Assembly: GCA_963800505.1 (NCBI GenBank)
Contig: CAWDBL010000022.1
Location: 1-64,000 of the forward strand
Direction: 5' to 3'
DNA from: Fodinibacter sp963800505
GTDB lineage: Bacteria > Actinomycetota > Actinomycetes > Actinomycetales > Dermatophilaceae
Length of the DNA stretch: 64,000 nucleotides
Below, piece after piece: positions 45,829 to 54,283 of this stretch (positions are counted from its first letter, which is position 1; every line of letters begins with the position of its first letter). A program made the position numbers and the translations under genes. The notes beneath the pieces are model-generated. The model saw nothing but the letters and a program-made list of their open reading frames with translations, was not told the DNA's origin and did not search any database.

Positions 45829-48510
45829 TCAGCGACGCCCGGTGAGCTCCCAGGCGTCCTCGTCGGGCTCGTCGTCGCCGTAGTCGATCGCCTCGGGGCG
45901 CGACGCCAGGTCGGCCGCCACGGCATCCCCGCCGTAGCCGGGCACGAGCACCTCCGAGGTGTCGTCGGTGGAGTCGTCGGTGACCGCGGCCGGGGCCGGC
46001 TCGACGTACGGCTCGGGCACGTCCTCGCCGCGCAGCAGCGCGAGCGTGGTGGGCAGGTCGTCGGGCTTGACCAGCACGTCACGGGCCTTGGAGCCCTCGG
46101 AGGGGCCCACCACCCCGCGTGACTCGAGCAGGTCCATCAGCCGGCCGGCCTTGGCGAACCCGACCCGCAGTTTCCTCTGGAGCATCGAGGTCGAGCCGAA
46201 CTGCGTGGTCACCACGAGCTCGGTGGCCTGCAGCAGCAGGTCGAGGTCGTCGCCGATGTCGTCCTCGACGACCTTCTTGGCGGCGACCACGGTGACGTCG
46301 TCGCGGTAGCGGGGCTTGAGCTGCTCGGTGACGTGCTTGACGACGGCGTGGATCTCGGACTCGGTGACCCACGCCCCCTGCACGCGCATCGGCTTGCTGG
46401 CACCGCTGGGCAGGAAGAGCGCGTCACCCTGCCCGATCAGCTTCTCGGCGCCGGGCTGGTCGAGCACCACGCGCGAGTCGGTGACGCTCGAGGTCGCGAA
46501 CGCCATCCGGCTGGGCACGTTGGCCTTGATCAGGCCGGTGACCACGTCGACGCTCGGCCGCTGGGTCGCGAGCACGAGGTGGATGCCGGCCGCGCGCGCC
46601 AGCTGGGTGATCCGGACGATCGACTCCTCGACGTCGCGGGGCGCGACCATCATCAGGTCGGCGAGCTCGTCGACGACGATGAGCAGGTAGGGGTAGGGCG
46701 TGATGACCCGCTCGGAGCCGGGCAGCGGCTTGACCTTGCCGGCCCGCACCGCCTTGTTGAACTCGTCGACGTGCTTGAACCCGTAGTGGGCCAGGTCGTC
46801 GTAGCGGGTGTCCATCTCGCGCACGACCCACTGCAGGGCCTCGGCGGCCTTCTTCGGGTTGGTGATGATCGGGGTGATGAGGTGCGGGATGCCCTCGTAG
46901 GCCGTGAGCTCGACCCGCTTGGGGTCGACGAGCACCAGGCGCACCTCGTCGGGGGTCGAGCGCATCAGGATCGAGGTGATCATCGAGTTCACGAAGCTCG
47001 ACTTGCCCGCGCCGGTGGCGCCGGCCACGAGCAGGTGCGGCATCTTGGCGAGGTTGGCGATGACGTAGCCGCCCTCGACGTCCTTGCCCACGCCCATGAC
47101 CATCGGGTGGTCGTTGCCGCGGGCGACCTGGCTGCGCAGCACGTCGCCGAGGCTCACCTTCTCGCGGTCGGTGTTGGGGATCTCGATGCCGATCGCGGAC
47201 TTGCCGGGGATCGGGCTGAGGATGCGGACGTCGGCCGAGGCCACGGCATACGCGATGTTCTTGCTCAGCGCGGTGACCCGCTCGACCTTGATGCCGGGGC
47301 CGAGCTCGACCTCGTAGCGGGTGACCGTGGGGCCGCGGCTGAACCCGGTGACCTGCGCGTCGATCTCGAACTGGTCGAGCACCGTCGTGAGCGACTCCAC
47401 GACCCGGTCGTTGGCGGCGCTGCGCGCGCGGTGCGGGCTGCCGGGCTCGAGGATCGCGGCATCCGGGAGGGTGTAGGTGACGTCGCCGGCGAGCGAGAGC
47501 TGCTCGACGCGCTGCGGGATGGCGGCCGTGGGCGGCGCCTCGAGCGGCGCGCGGTCGGCGACCGGCCCACGGGTGGCGGCGGGGGTGGCCGTGGCCGCCG
47601 GGTCGACGCCCGGGGCCGGCGCGTTCGGGCGCTTCTGGCCGGGGCGCAGCCGCTTGCCGGTGACCGGGTCGACCACGGCGGCCTGCTCGAACGCCTCGTC
47701 ACCGACCCGGGGTCCGTCCACGTCGGATGCCGTGCCACGTCGCCCGCGGCGCCGTGTGGTGGGCTCGGTGGTCGCCTCGGTGGGCTCCTCGGGCGTGTGC
47801 CCGGTGAGCCGGTTCACCGTGGCGCGCAACCGCTCGGGCACCTGGTGCAGCGGCGTGGCGGTGATGACCAGCAGCCCGAACAGGCCCAGCAGGAGCAGCA
47901 GCGGCACGGTGCCGTAGACCGAGACGGCGGCCTCGAGGGGGCTCGAGGCCAGGAAGCCGATGATGCCGCCGGCGTTGCGCATGCCGTCGGCGCCCTCGGG
48001 CGGGGTGGGGATGCCTGCGGACACGTGGGCCAGGCCGCAGGCGGCGAAGGCGAGGGCCGTGGTGCCCACGGCCGCGCGCGAGGTGGCGGTGTCCTCGCGG
48101 GGGGCGCGCAGCATCCGGATGCCGAACGCGAGCAGCACCAGGGGCACGGCGTAGCCGATCTTGCCGAAGGTGCCGGCCACCACGGCGTGCACGACGGTTC
48201 CCACGGCGCCCGGCATCCCCCACCACTCGCGGGCGGCGACGACGACGGCGAGGGCGATGAGCAGCAGGCCGAGCCCGTCGCGGCGGTGCTCGGGCTCGAG
48301 GTCGCGGCCGGTGTCGCCGACCTTGCGGGCCACGGCTCCGGTGGCGTGGGCCAGGCCCATCCAGGTGCGCTGCACGGCCCGCAGCGGCAGCGGGAGCGCA
48401 CCGGAGCGGGTGCGGGCCGGTCCCTTGCGGGGCCGCGCCGCAGGTCGCCGGTTCGCGGGCCGTTTCGTGGAGCTTCGGCCGCGCGCCGAGGAGGACGTAC
48501 GAGTCGCCAT
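45829..48510 (-). CDS. ftsK: DNA translocase FtsK/SpoIIIE
   Basis: An 893-residue chromosome-segregation motor at the division septum. A basic N-terminal 50 residues lead into four membrane helices (about 80-220). A Pro/Thr-rich linker follows to about residue 350. The motor has Walker A AGATGAGKSSFVNSM near 497 and Walker B YLLIVVDELADLMM. The C-terminal winged-helix gamma domain (QRKLRVGFAKAGRLMDLLESRGVVGPS) reads polar DNA motifs. The linker is short compared with E. coli FtsK and typical for actinobacteria. TAGCCT six bases upstream fixes the ATG. A 484-bp gap separates it from rnj. Confidence 0.96.
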   Translation of the reverse strand: MATRTSSSARGRSSTKRPANRRPAARPRKGPARTRSGALPLPLRAVQRTWMGLAHATGAVARKVGDTGRDLEPEHRRDGLGLLLIALAVVVAAREWWGMPGAVGTVVHAVVAGTFGKIGYAVPLVLLAFGIRMLRAPREDTATSRAAVGTTALAFAACGLAHVSAGIPTPPEGADGMRNAGGIIGFLASSPLEAAVSVYGTVPLLLLLGLFGLLVITATPLHQVPERLRATVNRLTGHTPEEPTEATTEPTTRRRGRRGTASDVDGPRVGDEAFEQAAVVDPVTGKRLRPGQKRPNAPAPGVDPAATATPAATRGPVADRAPLEAPPTAAIPQRVEQLSLAGDVTYTLPDAAILEPGSPHRARSAANDRVVESLTTVLDQFEIDAQVTGFSRGPTVTRYEVELGPGIKVERVTALSKNIAYAVASADVRILSPIPGKSAIGIEIPNTDREKVSLGDVLRSQVARGNDHPMVMGVGKDVEGGYVIANLAKMPHLLVAGATGAGKSSFVNSMITSILMRSTPDEVRLVLVDPKRVELTAYEGIPHLITPIITNPKKAAEALQWVVREMDTRYDDLAHYGFKHVDEFNKAVRAGKVKPLPGSERVITPYPYLLIVVDELADLMMVAPRDVEESIVRITQLARAAGIHLVLATQRPSVDVVTGLIKANVPSRMAFATSSVTDSRVVLDQPGAEKLIGQGDALFLPSGASKPMRVQGAWVTESEIHAVVKHVTEQLKPRYRDDVTVVAAKKVVEDDIGDDLDLLLQATELVVTTQFGSTSMLQRKLRVGFAKAGRLMDLLESRGVVGPSEGSKARDVLVKPDDLPTTLALLRGEDVPEPYVEPAPAAVTDDSTDDTSEVLVPGYGGDAVAADLASRPEAIDYGDDEPDEDAWELTGRR

Positions 48511-48516
48511 GGTCGC

Positions 48517-48522
48517 AGGCTA
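48517..48522 (-). promoter_or_regulatory. -10 box (TAGCCT) of ftsK
   Basis: TAGCCT, six-base gap, ATG at 48510. Leaderless geometry. Confidence 0.55.
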
Positions 48523-48611
48523 GTCGAGAGTCACACCGGACCCATGCGTCACACGCGGCACGGCTGTGACATTCGGCCGAGGGACGCCCGCCCGGCACCG
48601 GCCGGAACGGG

Positions 48612-48655
48612 TCCGCGCCCGGACCAATGCCTGACGGCATCGACCCGGGCGCGGA
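48612..48655. other. Nested inverted repeat, possible structured RNA
   Basis: An outer perfect 11-bp stem (TCCGCGCCCGG and complement) encloses symmetric four-base internal loops and an inner five-bp stem ATGCC/GGCAT with a TGAC loop. It lies 95-140 bases upstream of the ftsK promoter and 340 bases after the rnj stop. It could be a terminator for read-through from rnj or part of a small RNA. Confidence 0.5.
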
Positions 48656-48780
48656 TCAGGTCGTACCCACCCCCCTGCAAGGCGGATATGACCGACGACG
48701 TTCGACGGTGGTGCTGGCCGAGCGTCGAGCTCTTCTGTTGTGACTCCTGCGAACGGCTCTTGGCTGTTCACTGACCCGTA

Positions 48781-48798
48781 CTTTACCCCGGCTTTACC
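48781..48798 (-). promoter_or_regulatory. Direct repeat GGTAAAG with 11-bp period
   Basis: On the minus strand GGTAAAG-CCGG-GGTAAAG gives two identical heptamers one helical turn apart, the pattern bound by OmpR/PhoP-type regulators. A TAAAGT hexamer overlaps the second copy. No matching regulator is in the window. Confidence 0.35.
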
Positions 48799-48994
48799 TT
48801 TTCCGCAGTAATTCTCATGTGGTTTCGAAGGAATGTCGCGGGGGGATTTCGCGGACTCTCGCCCCGATTCCCACGGATTCCGTACACCACCGCCGCATCG
48901 ATGGGACCGCTGAGGCTCGTGTGATGAGCGGCATGACGATCGACGGGTGTCGGGGCGGCCGGAGACCCCAGCGCGACGGAATCCGAAGGGCCAC

Positions 48995-50680
48995 TCAGGC
49001 CTCGATCACCATCGGGATGATCATCGGCCTGCGGCGGATCTTGCGCCCCACCCAGCCGCCGACCGAGCGGCGGATCACCTGCTGCAGCTGGTAGGCGTCC
49101 GTGACACCACCGGCGGTGGCCTCGTCGAGCGCCGTCACGAGCTGCGGCATCACGTCGTCGAAGACCACGTCGTCCTCGACGAACCCGCGGGCGGTGATCT
49201 CCGGGCCGGCGATGACCTTGCCGGTCATCGAGTCGACCACGACGATCACCGAGATGAAACCCTCGTCACGCAGGATCCGGCGGTCCTTGAGCAGGGTCTC
49301 GTCGGCCTCGCCGACCGACGCGCCGTCGACGTAGACGTAGCCGCACGGCACTGCGCCGGTGATCGCCGCCCGTCCGTCGACGAGGTCGACGACCACGCCG
49401 TCCTCGGCGACGACCACGCGGTTGCGGGGAACCCCGGTGAGCACGGCCAGCTCGGCGTTGGCCACGAGGTGGCGCCACTCGCCGTGCACCGGCATCACGT
49501 TCTTCGGCTGCACGATGTTGTAGCAGTAGATGAGCTCGCCGGCGCTCGCGTGCCCCGAGACGTGCACCTTGGCGTTGCCCTTGTGCACGACGTTGGCGCC
49601 CAGGCGCATCAGGCCGTTGATGACGCGGTAGACGGCGTTCTCGTTGCCGGGGATCAGCGAGCTGGCGAGCAGCACGGTGTCGCCGGGGCCGACGTCGATG
49701 CGGTGGTCGCGGTTGGCCATCCGCGACAGCGCGGCCATCGGCTCGCCCTGGCTGCCGGTGCAGACCAGCACGATCTGGTCGTCCGCCAGGTCGTCGAGCT
49801 TCTTGACGTCGACGAGCACGCCGTCGGGCACGTGCAGGTAGCCCAGGTCGGCGGCGATGCCCATGTTGCGCACCATCGAGCGCCCCACCATGGCGACCTT
49901 GCGGCCGGCCTTCTCGGCGGCATCCAGCACCTGCTGCACCCGGTGCACGTGCGAGGAGAAGCAGGCGACGATGATCCGCCGCTCGGCGTGCCGGAACACC
50001 TTGTCGATGGCCGACGAGATGTCGCGCTCGGGCGTGGTGAAGCCGGGCACCTCGGCGTTGGTCGAGTCGGTGAGGAAGAGGTCGACGCCCTCCTCCCCCA
50101 GCCGCGCGAACGCCCGCAGGTCGGTGAGCCGCCCGTCGAGCGGCAGCTGGTCCATCTTGAAGTCGCCGGTGTGCAGCAGGGTGCCGCCGGACGTGCGCAC
50201 GGCGACGGCCAGCGCGTCGGGGATCGAGTGGTTGACCGCCACGAACTCGCAGTCGAACACGCCGAGGCGCTCGCGGTCGCCCTCGCGCACCCCGAGCGTG
50301 TAGGGCTGGATGCGGTGCTCCTTGAGCTTGGCCTCCACCAGGGCGAGGGTGAGGGTCGAGCCGACGAGCCGGAGGTCGGGCTTGAGGCGCAGCAGGTAGG
50401 GCACCGCCCCGATGTGGTCCTCGTGCCCGTGGGTGAGGATCACCGCCTGCACGTCGTCGAGCCGGTCCTTCAGGTACTCGAAGTCGGGGAGGATCAGGTC
50501 GATGCCGGGGTGGTGGTCGTCGGGGAAGAGCACGCCGCAGTCGATGACGAGCAGCTGGCCGCGGTGCTCGACGACGGTCATGTTGCGGCCGATCTCGCCG
50601 AGGCCGCCCAGCGCGACGACGCGCACCCCGCCGTCGGCGAGGGGGCCGGGTGGCTCGAGCTCGGGGTGCGGGTGGCTCAT
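48995..50680 (-). CDS. rnj: Ribonuclease J
   Basis: A 561-residue metallo-beta-lactamase/beta-CASP nuclease with 5'-3' exonuclease and endonuclease activity, acting in mRNA decay and rRNA maturation. The metal motif LTHGHEDHIGAVPYLL lies near residue 80. Other ligands are in HTGDFKMDQ and DSTNAEVPGFT, and the beta-CASP motif GHASAGELIYCYNIVQPKNVMPVHGEW is complete. The short N-terminus and C-terminal domain are usual for actinobacteria. The ATG overlaps the dapA stop (ATGA), so the two are coupled. With pnp also present, much of the RNA-decay set lies in this window. Confidence 0.96.
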   Translation of the reverse strand: MSHPHPELEPPGPLADGGVRVVALGGLGEIGRNMTVVEHRGQLLVIDCGVLFPDDHHPGIDLILPDFEYLKDRLDDVQAVILTHGHEDHIGAVPYLLRLKPDLRLVGSTLTLALVEAKLKEHRIQPYTLGVREGDRERLGVFDCEFVAVNHSIPDALAVAVRTSGGTLLHTGDFKMDQLPLDGRLTDLRAFARLGEEGVDLFLTDSTNAEVPGFTTPERDISSAIDKVFRHAERRIIVACFSSHVHRVQQVLDAAEKAGRKVAMVGRSMVRNMGIAADLGYLHVPDGVLVDVKKLDDLADDQIVLVCTGSQGEPMAALSRMANRDHRIDVGPGDTVLLASSLIPGNENAVYRVINGLMRLGANVVHKGNAKVHVSGHASAGELIYCYNIVQPKNVMPVHGEWRHLVANAELAVLTGVPRNRVVVAEDGVVVDLVDGRAAITGAVPCGYVYVDGASVGEADETLLKDRRILRDEGFISVIVVVDSMTGKVIAGPEITARGFVEDDVVFDDVMPQLVTALDEATAGGVTDAYQLQQVIRRSVGGWVGRKIRRRPMIIPMVIEA

Positions 50681-51564
50681 CGGGCGGGGAGCGTCGCGAG
50701 GGCGGCCCGCAGCAGCTCGAGGTGCTCCGGCGGCGACTCAACGAGGGGCAGGCGCACCGTGGCCGACTCGATGACGCCGAGCTCGACCAGGGCCGCCTTG
50801 GCCATGATCGCCCCCTGCGAGGTCGTCATGATCGCGTCGACGACCGGGACGAGCGAGGCGTGGATGGCCCGCGCCTCCGCCAGGTCGCCGCGGTCGACCG
50901 CGGCGACCATCGCGGCGTAGTGCTCCCCGGCGACGTGCCCGACGACGGAGACCACGCCGGTGGCGCCCAGGGCGAGCAGCGGCAGGTTGAGGGCGTCCTC
51001 GCCGCTGAACCACAGCAGGTCGGTCGCGGCCATCACGTGCGTCGACGCCCACAGGTCGCCCTTGGCGTCCTTGACGGCGACGATGTTGGGGTGCTCGGCG
51101 AGGGTGACGAGCGTGTCGGTGCTGAACGGGATGCCGGTGCGCGCCGGGATGTCGTAGAGCATCACCGGGAGGTCGGTGGTGTCGGCGACCGCCCGGCAGT
51201 GCGCGACCAGGCCGGCCTGGGTCGGCTTGTTGTAGTAGGGCGACACCAGGAGGAGGGCGTCGGCACCGGCATCCGCGGCCAGGCCGGCCATCTGCACGGC
51301 GTGACGCGTGTCGTTCGACCCGACCCCGGCCACGACCTTGGCCCGGTTCCCGGCGCGCTGCTTGACGCGGCGCACCAACTCGATGCTCTCGTCGCTGCTC
51401 AGCGTGCTGGACTCGCCGGTGGTGCCGTTGACGACCAGGCCGTCATGCCCGGTGGCCAGGAAGTGGTCGACCAGCGAGTCGGTGCCCTTGTCGTCGATCT
51501 CGCCCCCGTGAGACATCGGGGTCACCATCGCGGTGAGGACACGGCCGAAGGGAGAGCTCGTCAT
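50677..51564 (-). CDS. dapA: 4-hydroxy-tetrahydrodipicolinate synthase
   Basis: First committed enzyme of the lysine/diaminopimelate branch, condensing pyruvate with aspartate semialdehyde. The Schiff-base Lys lies in IVAVKDAKGDL near residue 162, the catalytic Tyr in VMLYDIPARTG near 137, and GTTGESSTLS is the conserved Thr pair region. The length of 295 residues is normal. Start ATG 51564 is marked by a TACCCT six bases upstream. The upstream frame is open but lies under the thyA promoter. dapA-rnj order is conserved in actinobacteria. Confidence 0.96.
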   Translation of the reverse strand: MTSSPFGRVLTAMVTPMSHGGEIDDKGTDSLVDHFLATGHDGLVVNGTTGESSTLSSDESIELVRRVKQRAGNRAKVVAGVGSNDTRHAVQMAGLAADAGADALLLVSPYYNKPTQAGLVAHCRAVADTTDLPVMLYDIPARTGIPFSTDTLVTLAEHPNIVAVKDAKGDLWASTHVMAATDLLWFSGEDALNLPLLALGATGVVSVVGHVAGEHYAAMVAAVDRGDLAEARAIHASLVPVVDAIMTTSQGAIMAKAALVELGVIESATVRLPLVESPPEHLELLRAALATLPAR

Positions 51565-51570
51565 GCGGCA

Positions 51571-51576
51571 AGGGTA
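51571..51576 (-). promoter_or_regulatory. -10 box (TACCCT) of dapA-rnj
   Basis: TACCCT, six-base gap, ATG at 51564. Leaderless geometry, back to back with the thyA promoter. Confidence 0.6.
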
Positions 51577-51628
51577 GTGCCGTGGCGGCGCGCCCCGCCG
51601 CGACCCGACCGGCCGCGTCGCGCGCGGG

Positions 51629-51634
51629 TAGGCT
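51629..51634 (+). promoter_or_regulatory. -10 box (TAGGCT) of thyA-folA
   Basis: TAGGCT, six-base gap, GTG at 51641. No Shine-Dalgarno sequence fits in this space. Confidence 0.6.
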
Positions 51635-51640
51635 CCGGGC

Positions 51641-52450
<810 letters not shown>

Positions 52451-52460
52451 GGAGCTGTCG

Positions 52461-52934
52461 TTGACCCGCATCACGCTCATCGCCGCCGTCGCCCGCAACG
52501 GCGTCATCGGGGTCGGCGGCGGGATGCCGTGGCACCTGCCCGACGAGCTCGGCCACTTCAAGGCCACGACGATGGGCCACGCCCTCGTCATGGGGCGCAC
52601 GACGTTCGAGTCGATCGGGCGGGCGCTGCCGGGCCGGCGCACCATCGTCGTGACACGTAACCCGTCGTGGCACCACCCCGACGTCGAGACCGCGCACTCG
52701 TTCCCGGATGCCGTGTCGCTCGCCGGGCCGGCCGACGAGGTGTTCGTGGCGGGGGGCGCGCAGATCTATGCCGAGGCCCTGCCGTACGCGCAGCGCCTGC
52801 TCATCACCGAGGTCGACGTCGAGCCCGAGGGTGACACCTGGTTCCCGAGCTGGCCCCGCGACGAGTGGCGCGAGGAGCTGCGCGAGCCGCACGACGGCTG
52901 GTCGCGGGTGGTCTACGAGCGGGTGGGCGGCTGA
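52461..52934 (+). CDS. folA: Dihydrofolate reductase
   Basis: A 157-residue NADPH-dependent enzyme that reduces the dihydrofolate produced by ThyA. It shows LIAAVARNGVIGVGGGMPWHLPDEL with the catalytic acidic residue shortly after Trp, then VMGRTTFESIGRALPGRRTIVVTR and FVAGGAQIYAEAL. The only suitable start is TTG 52461, with TGAGGAG as a strong ribosome site eight bases upstream overlapping the thyA stop. It is the second gene of the thyA-folA operon. Confidence 0.95.
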   Translation: MTRITLIAAVARNGVIGVGGGMPWHLPDELGHFKATTMGHALVMGRTTFESIGRALPGRRTIVVTRNPSWHHPDVETAHSFPDAVSLAGPADEVFVAGGAQIYAEALPYAQRLLITEVDVEPEGDTWFPSWPRDEWREELREPHDGWSRVVYERVGG

Positions 52935-52956
52935 GGACCGGCACCCCATCGAGACA

Positions 52957-53000
52957 TTGAACTTCTTGGTTCAGTGTCATATGGTGAACCTCATGGTTCA
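52957..53000 (+). promoter_or_regulatory. Promoter with two operators for the ArsR-type regulator
   Basis: A -35 TTGAAC (52957-52962) and a -10 TATGGT (52980-52985) are 17 bases apart. Two copies of the inverted repeat TGAAC-N6-GTTCA lie at 52958-52973 and 52985-53000, 27 bases apart. One covers the -35 and the other the transcription start and first codons. This is a textbook layout for autorepression. Confidence 0.78.
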
Positions 53001-53328
53001 GCATGAGGTCCTCGACCGGGCATTCTCGGCGCTGGCCGACCCCACCCGCCGCGCGGTGCTGGTCCGCTTGGGCGACGGGCCGGTCTCCTTGGGCGACCTG
53101 GCCACCCCCACCGGGATGACGCTCACCGGCATGGGGAAGCACGTGCGCGTGCTCGAGGACGCGGGGCTGGTGGTCACCAGCAAGGTCGGCCGCACGCGGC
53201 AGGTGCGGCTCGGCAGCGAGCGCCTGGACGACGCCATGGCATGGATCGCCTTCTACCAGCGCCTCTGGGAGCGTCGTCTCGACGGCCTCGAGGCGTTCTT
53301 CACCCTCCAGGAAGGACAGGACCGATGA
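52993..53328 (+). CDS. ArsR-family regulator of an SRPBCC operon
   Basis: A 111-residue winged-helix regulator: VLDRAFSALADPTRRAVLVRLG, recognition region TGMTLTGMGKHVRVLEDAGLV, wing KVGRTRQVRL. It belongs to the ArsR subgroup usually paired with an AHSA1/SRPBCC gene, which is what follows here. I prefer ATG 52993 because the -10 TATGGT ends seven bases before it. ATG 52981 (adding MVNL) would lie inside the promoter. No ribosome site is visible for either. It contains no cysteine, so it probably senses an organic ligand. The stop overlaps the next start. Confidence 0.88.
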   Translation: MVQHEVLDRAFSALADPTRRAVLVRLGDGPVSLGDLATPTGMTLTGMGKHVRVLEDAGLVVTSKVGRTRQVRLGSERLDDAMAWIAFYQRLWERRLDGLEAFFTLQEGQDR

Positions 53329-53813
53329 ACGAGCAGACCCGAAGCGACGTGCAGGACCAGACCCTCGAGCTGCGGATGGCGCGGGTGCTGCCCGCGACGC
53401 CGGAGCAGGTCTTCGACGCCTACACCGATGCCGAGAAGCAGAAGGTGTGGTTCGGCATCCTGGACGAGGAGCCCGGCATCGTCGAGATCGAGGTCGACCT
53501 GCGGGTCGGTGGGTCGCAGACCGCCGTGTGGGGCCCGAGCCGCGACCAGCTCTTCCGCGAGGTGCAGACATTCCTCGTCATCGACCGTCCGCACCGGCTC
53601 GTCACCGAGTCGACCGGGAGCAGCCCCGACGGAATGACGATGACCACGACGGTCGAGGTGACCTTCGAGGCGCAGGCCGGCGCGACGCTGATGACCGTGG
53701 TGCAGCGTGGCTTCCCGGTGCCCGAGGTCCGCGACTTCTTCGTGGCAGAGGTCTGGTCCGGTGCCTTCGACCGCATCGAGGCCTACCTGCGGCGTGAGGG
53801 GGGTGCCTCGTGA
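53325..53813 (+). CDS. SRPBCC (AHSA1-like) domain protein
   Basis: A 162-residue START/Bet v1-type protein with a hydrophobic ligand pocket. Landmarks are LRMARVLPATPEQVFDAYTDAEKQKVWFG, DLRVGGSQTAVW and TMTTTVEVTFEAQAGATLM. The usual C-terminal G-W-x-x-x-L-x-x-L pattern is replaced by VWSGAFDRIEAYL. ArsR plus SRPBCC pairs are common and are thought to respond to a small lipophilic compound. Ligand and activity are unknown. The ATG overlaps the arsR stop (ATGA) and the stop overlaps the following membrane-protein start (GTGA). Confidence 0.88.
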   Translation: MNEQTRSDVQDQTLELRMARVLPATPEQVFDAYTDAEKQKVWFGILDEEPGIVEIEVDLRVGGSQTAVWGPSRDQLFREVQTFLVIDRPHRLVTESTGSSPDGMTMTTTVEVTFEAQAGATLMTVVQRGFPVPEVRDFFVAEVWSGAFDRIEAYLRREGGAS

Positions 53814-54283
53814 AGCCGGCCGGCCGCGCCCGACACCCTCGCCCCGTCATCGTCGCGGCGACGGTGGGAACCGCGGTCGTCGTCAACCTCGTGGTGTACG
53901 CCGCCGGGCGAGCGGCGGGCGCCGACTTCACCTTCACCAGTGCCGGCACGGTGACGCAGGTGGACGCGCTGACCGTGGTCGGGTTCACCGTCGTGCCCCT
54001 CCTGCTGGGGCTCTCGGTCGTGGCGCTGCTCTGCCGGCGGTGGCCGGTGGTCGCGACCCTGGCGATGGTCGTGGCCCCGGTGCTGGCTGTGGTGACCATC
54101 GGCCTGATGACGGTGCCCGCCGACTTCGACACGGCGAGCACCGTGACCCTCGCCCTGTGTCACCTCACCCTGGCGCCCCTGAGCGTGCTCGGTGTGCGGG
54201 CACTGCGTGGGCCTGCCACCGTGGCGGGCGCCGAGCTCCCCTCCCCCGCCACTTCGACCTCGACGTCCGCCTCGCGTCGCTAG
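53810..54283 (+). CDS. DUF6069-like four-helix membrane protein
   Basis: A 157-residue protein with four hydrophobic helices: VIVAATVGTAVVVNLVVYAAG, VVGFTVVPLLLGLSVVALL, VATLAMVVAPVLAVVTIGLM and VTLALCHLTLAPLSVLGVRA. The arrangement and the G-x-x-x-x-F-T-F region after helix 1 match DUF6069, a family without known function. It is the third gene of the arsR-SRPBCC operon and should be under the same repressor. The last four bases overlap the converging lactonase-like gene. The Ser/Thr-rich tail is not conserved in type. Confidence 0.75.
   Translation: MKPAGRARHPRPVIVAATVGTAVVVNLVVYAAGRAAGADFTFTSAGTVTQVDALTVVGFTVVPLLLGLSVVALLCRRWPVVATLAMVVAPVLAVVTIGLMTVPADFDTASTVTLALCHLTLAPLSVLGVRALRGPATVAGAELPSPATSTSTSASRR

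Larger units (their letters stand above)
48511..48994. other. Long intergenic region between rnj and ftsK
   Basis: This 484-bp gap is the longest in the window. It holds the ftsK -10 box, a nested hairpin at 48612-48655, a direct repeat of CTTTACC at 48781-48798, and a relatively A/T-rich stretch at about 48770-48830. A 28-codon plus-strand ORF (48688-48774) ends in a Cys-rich segment but lacks strong support. An 83-codon minus-strand ORF at 48520-48771 has mixed third positions unlike local genes and I do not call it. No tRNA or known riboswitch was recognised. Confidence 0.7.

Noticed and set aside
48520..48771. 83-codon minus-strand ORF upstream of ftsK
   Set aside because: Third positions are mixed rather than G/C-rich. 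The second half is Arg/Pro-rich noise, and its stop codon is the TAG of the ftsK -10 box.
52958..53000. LexA-box interpretation of the TGAAC...GTTCA repeats
   Set aside because: The spacer is six bases, whereas the SOS box needs GAAC-N4-GTTC. Autoregulation by the adjacent ArsR gene explains the repeats better.
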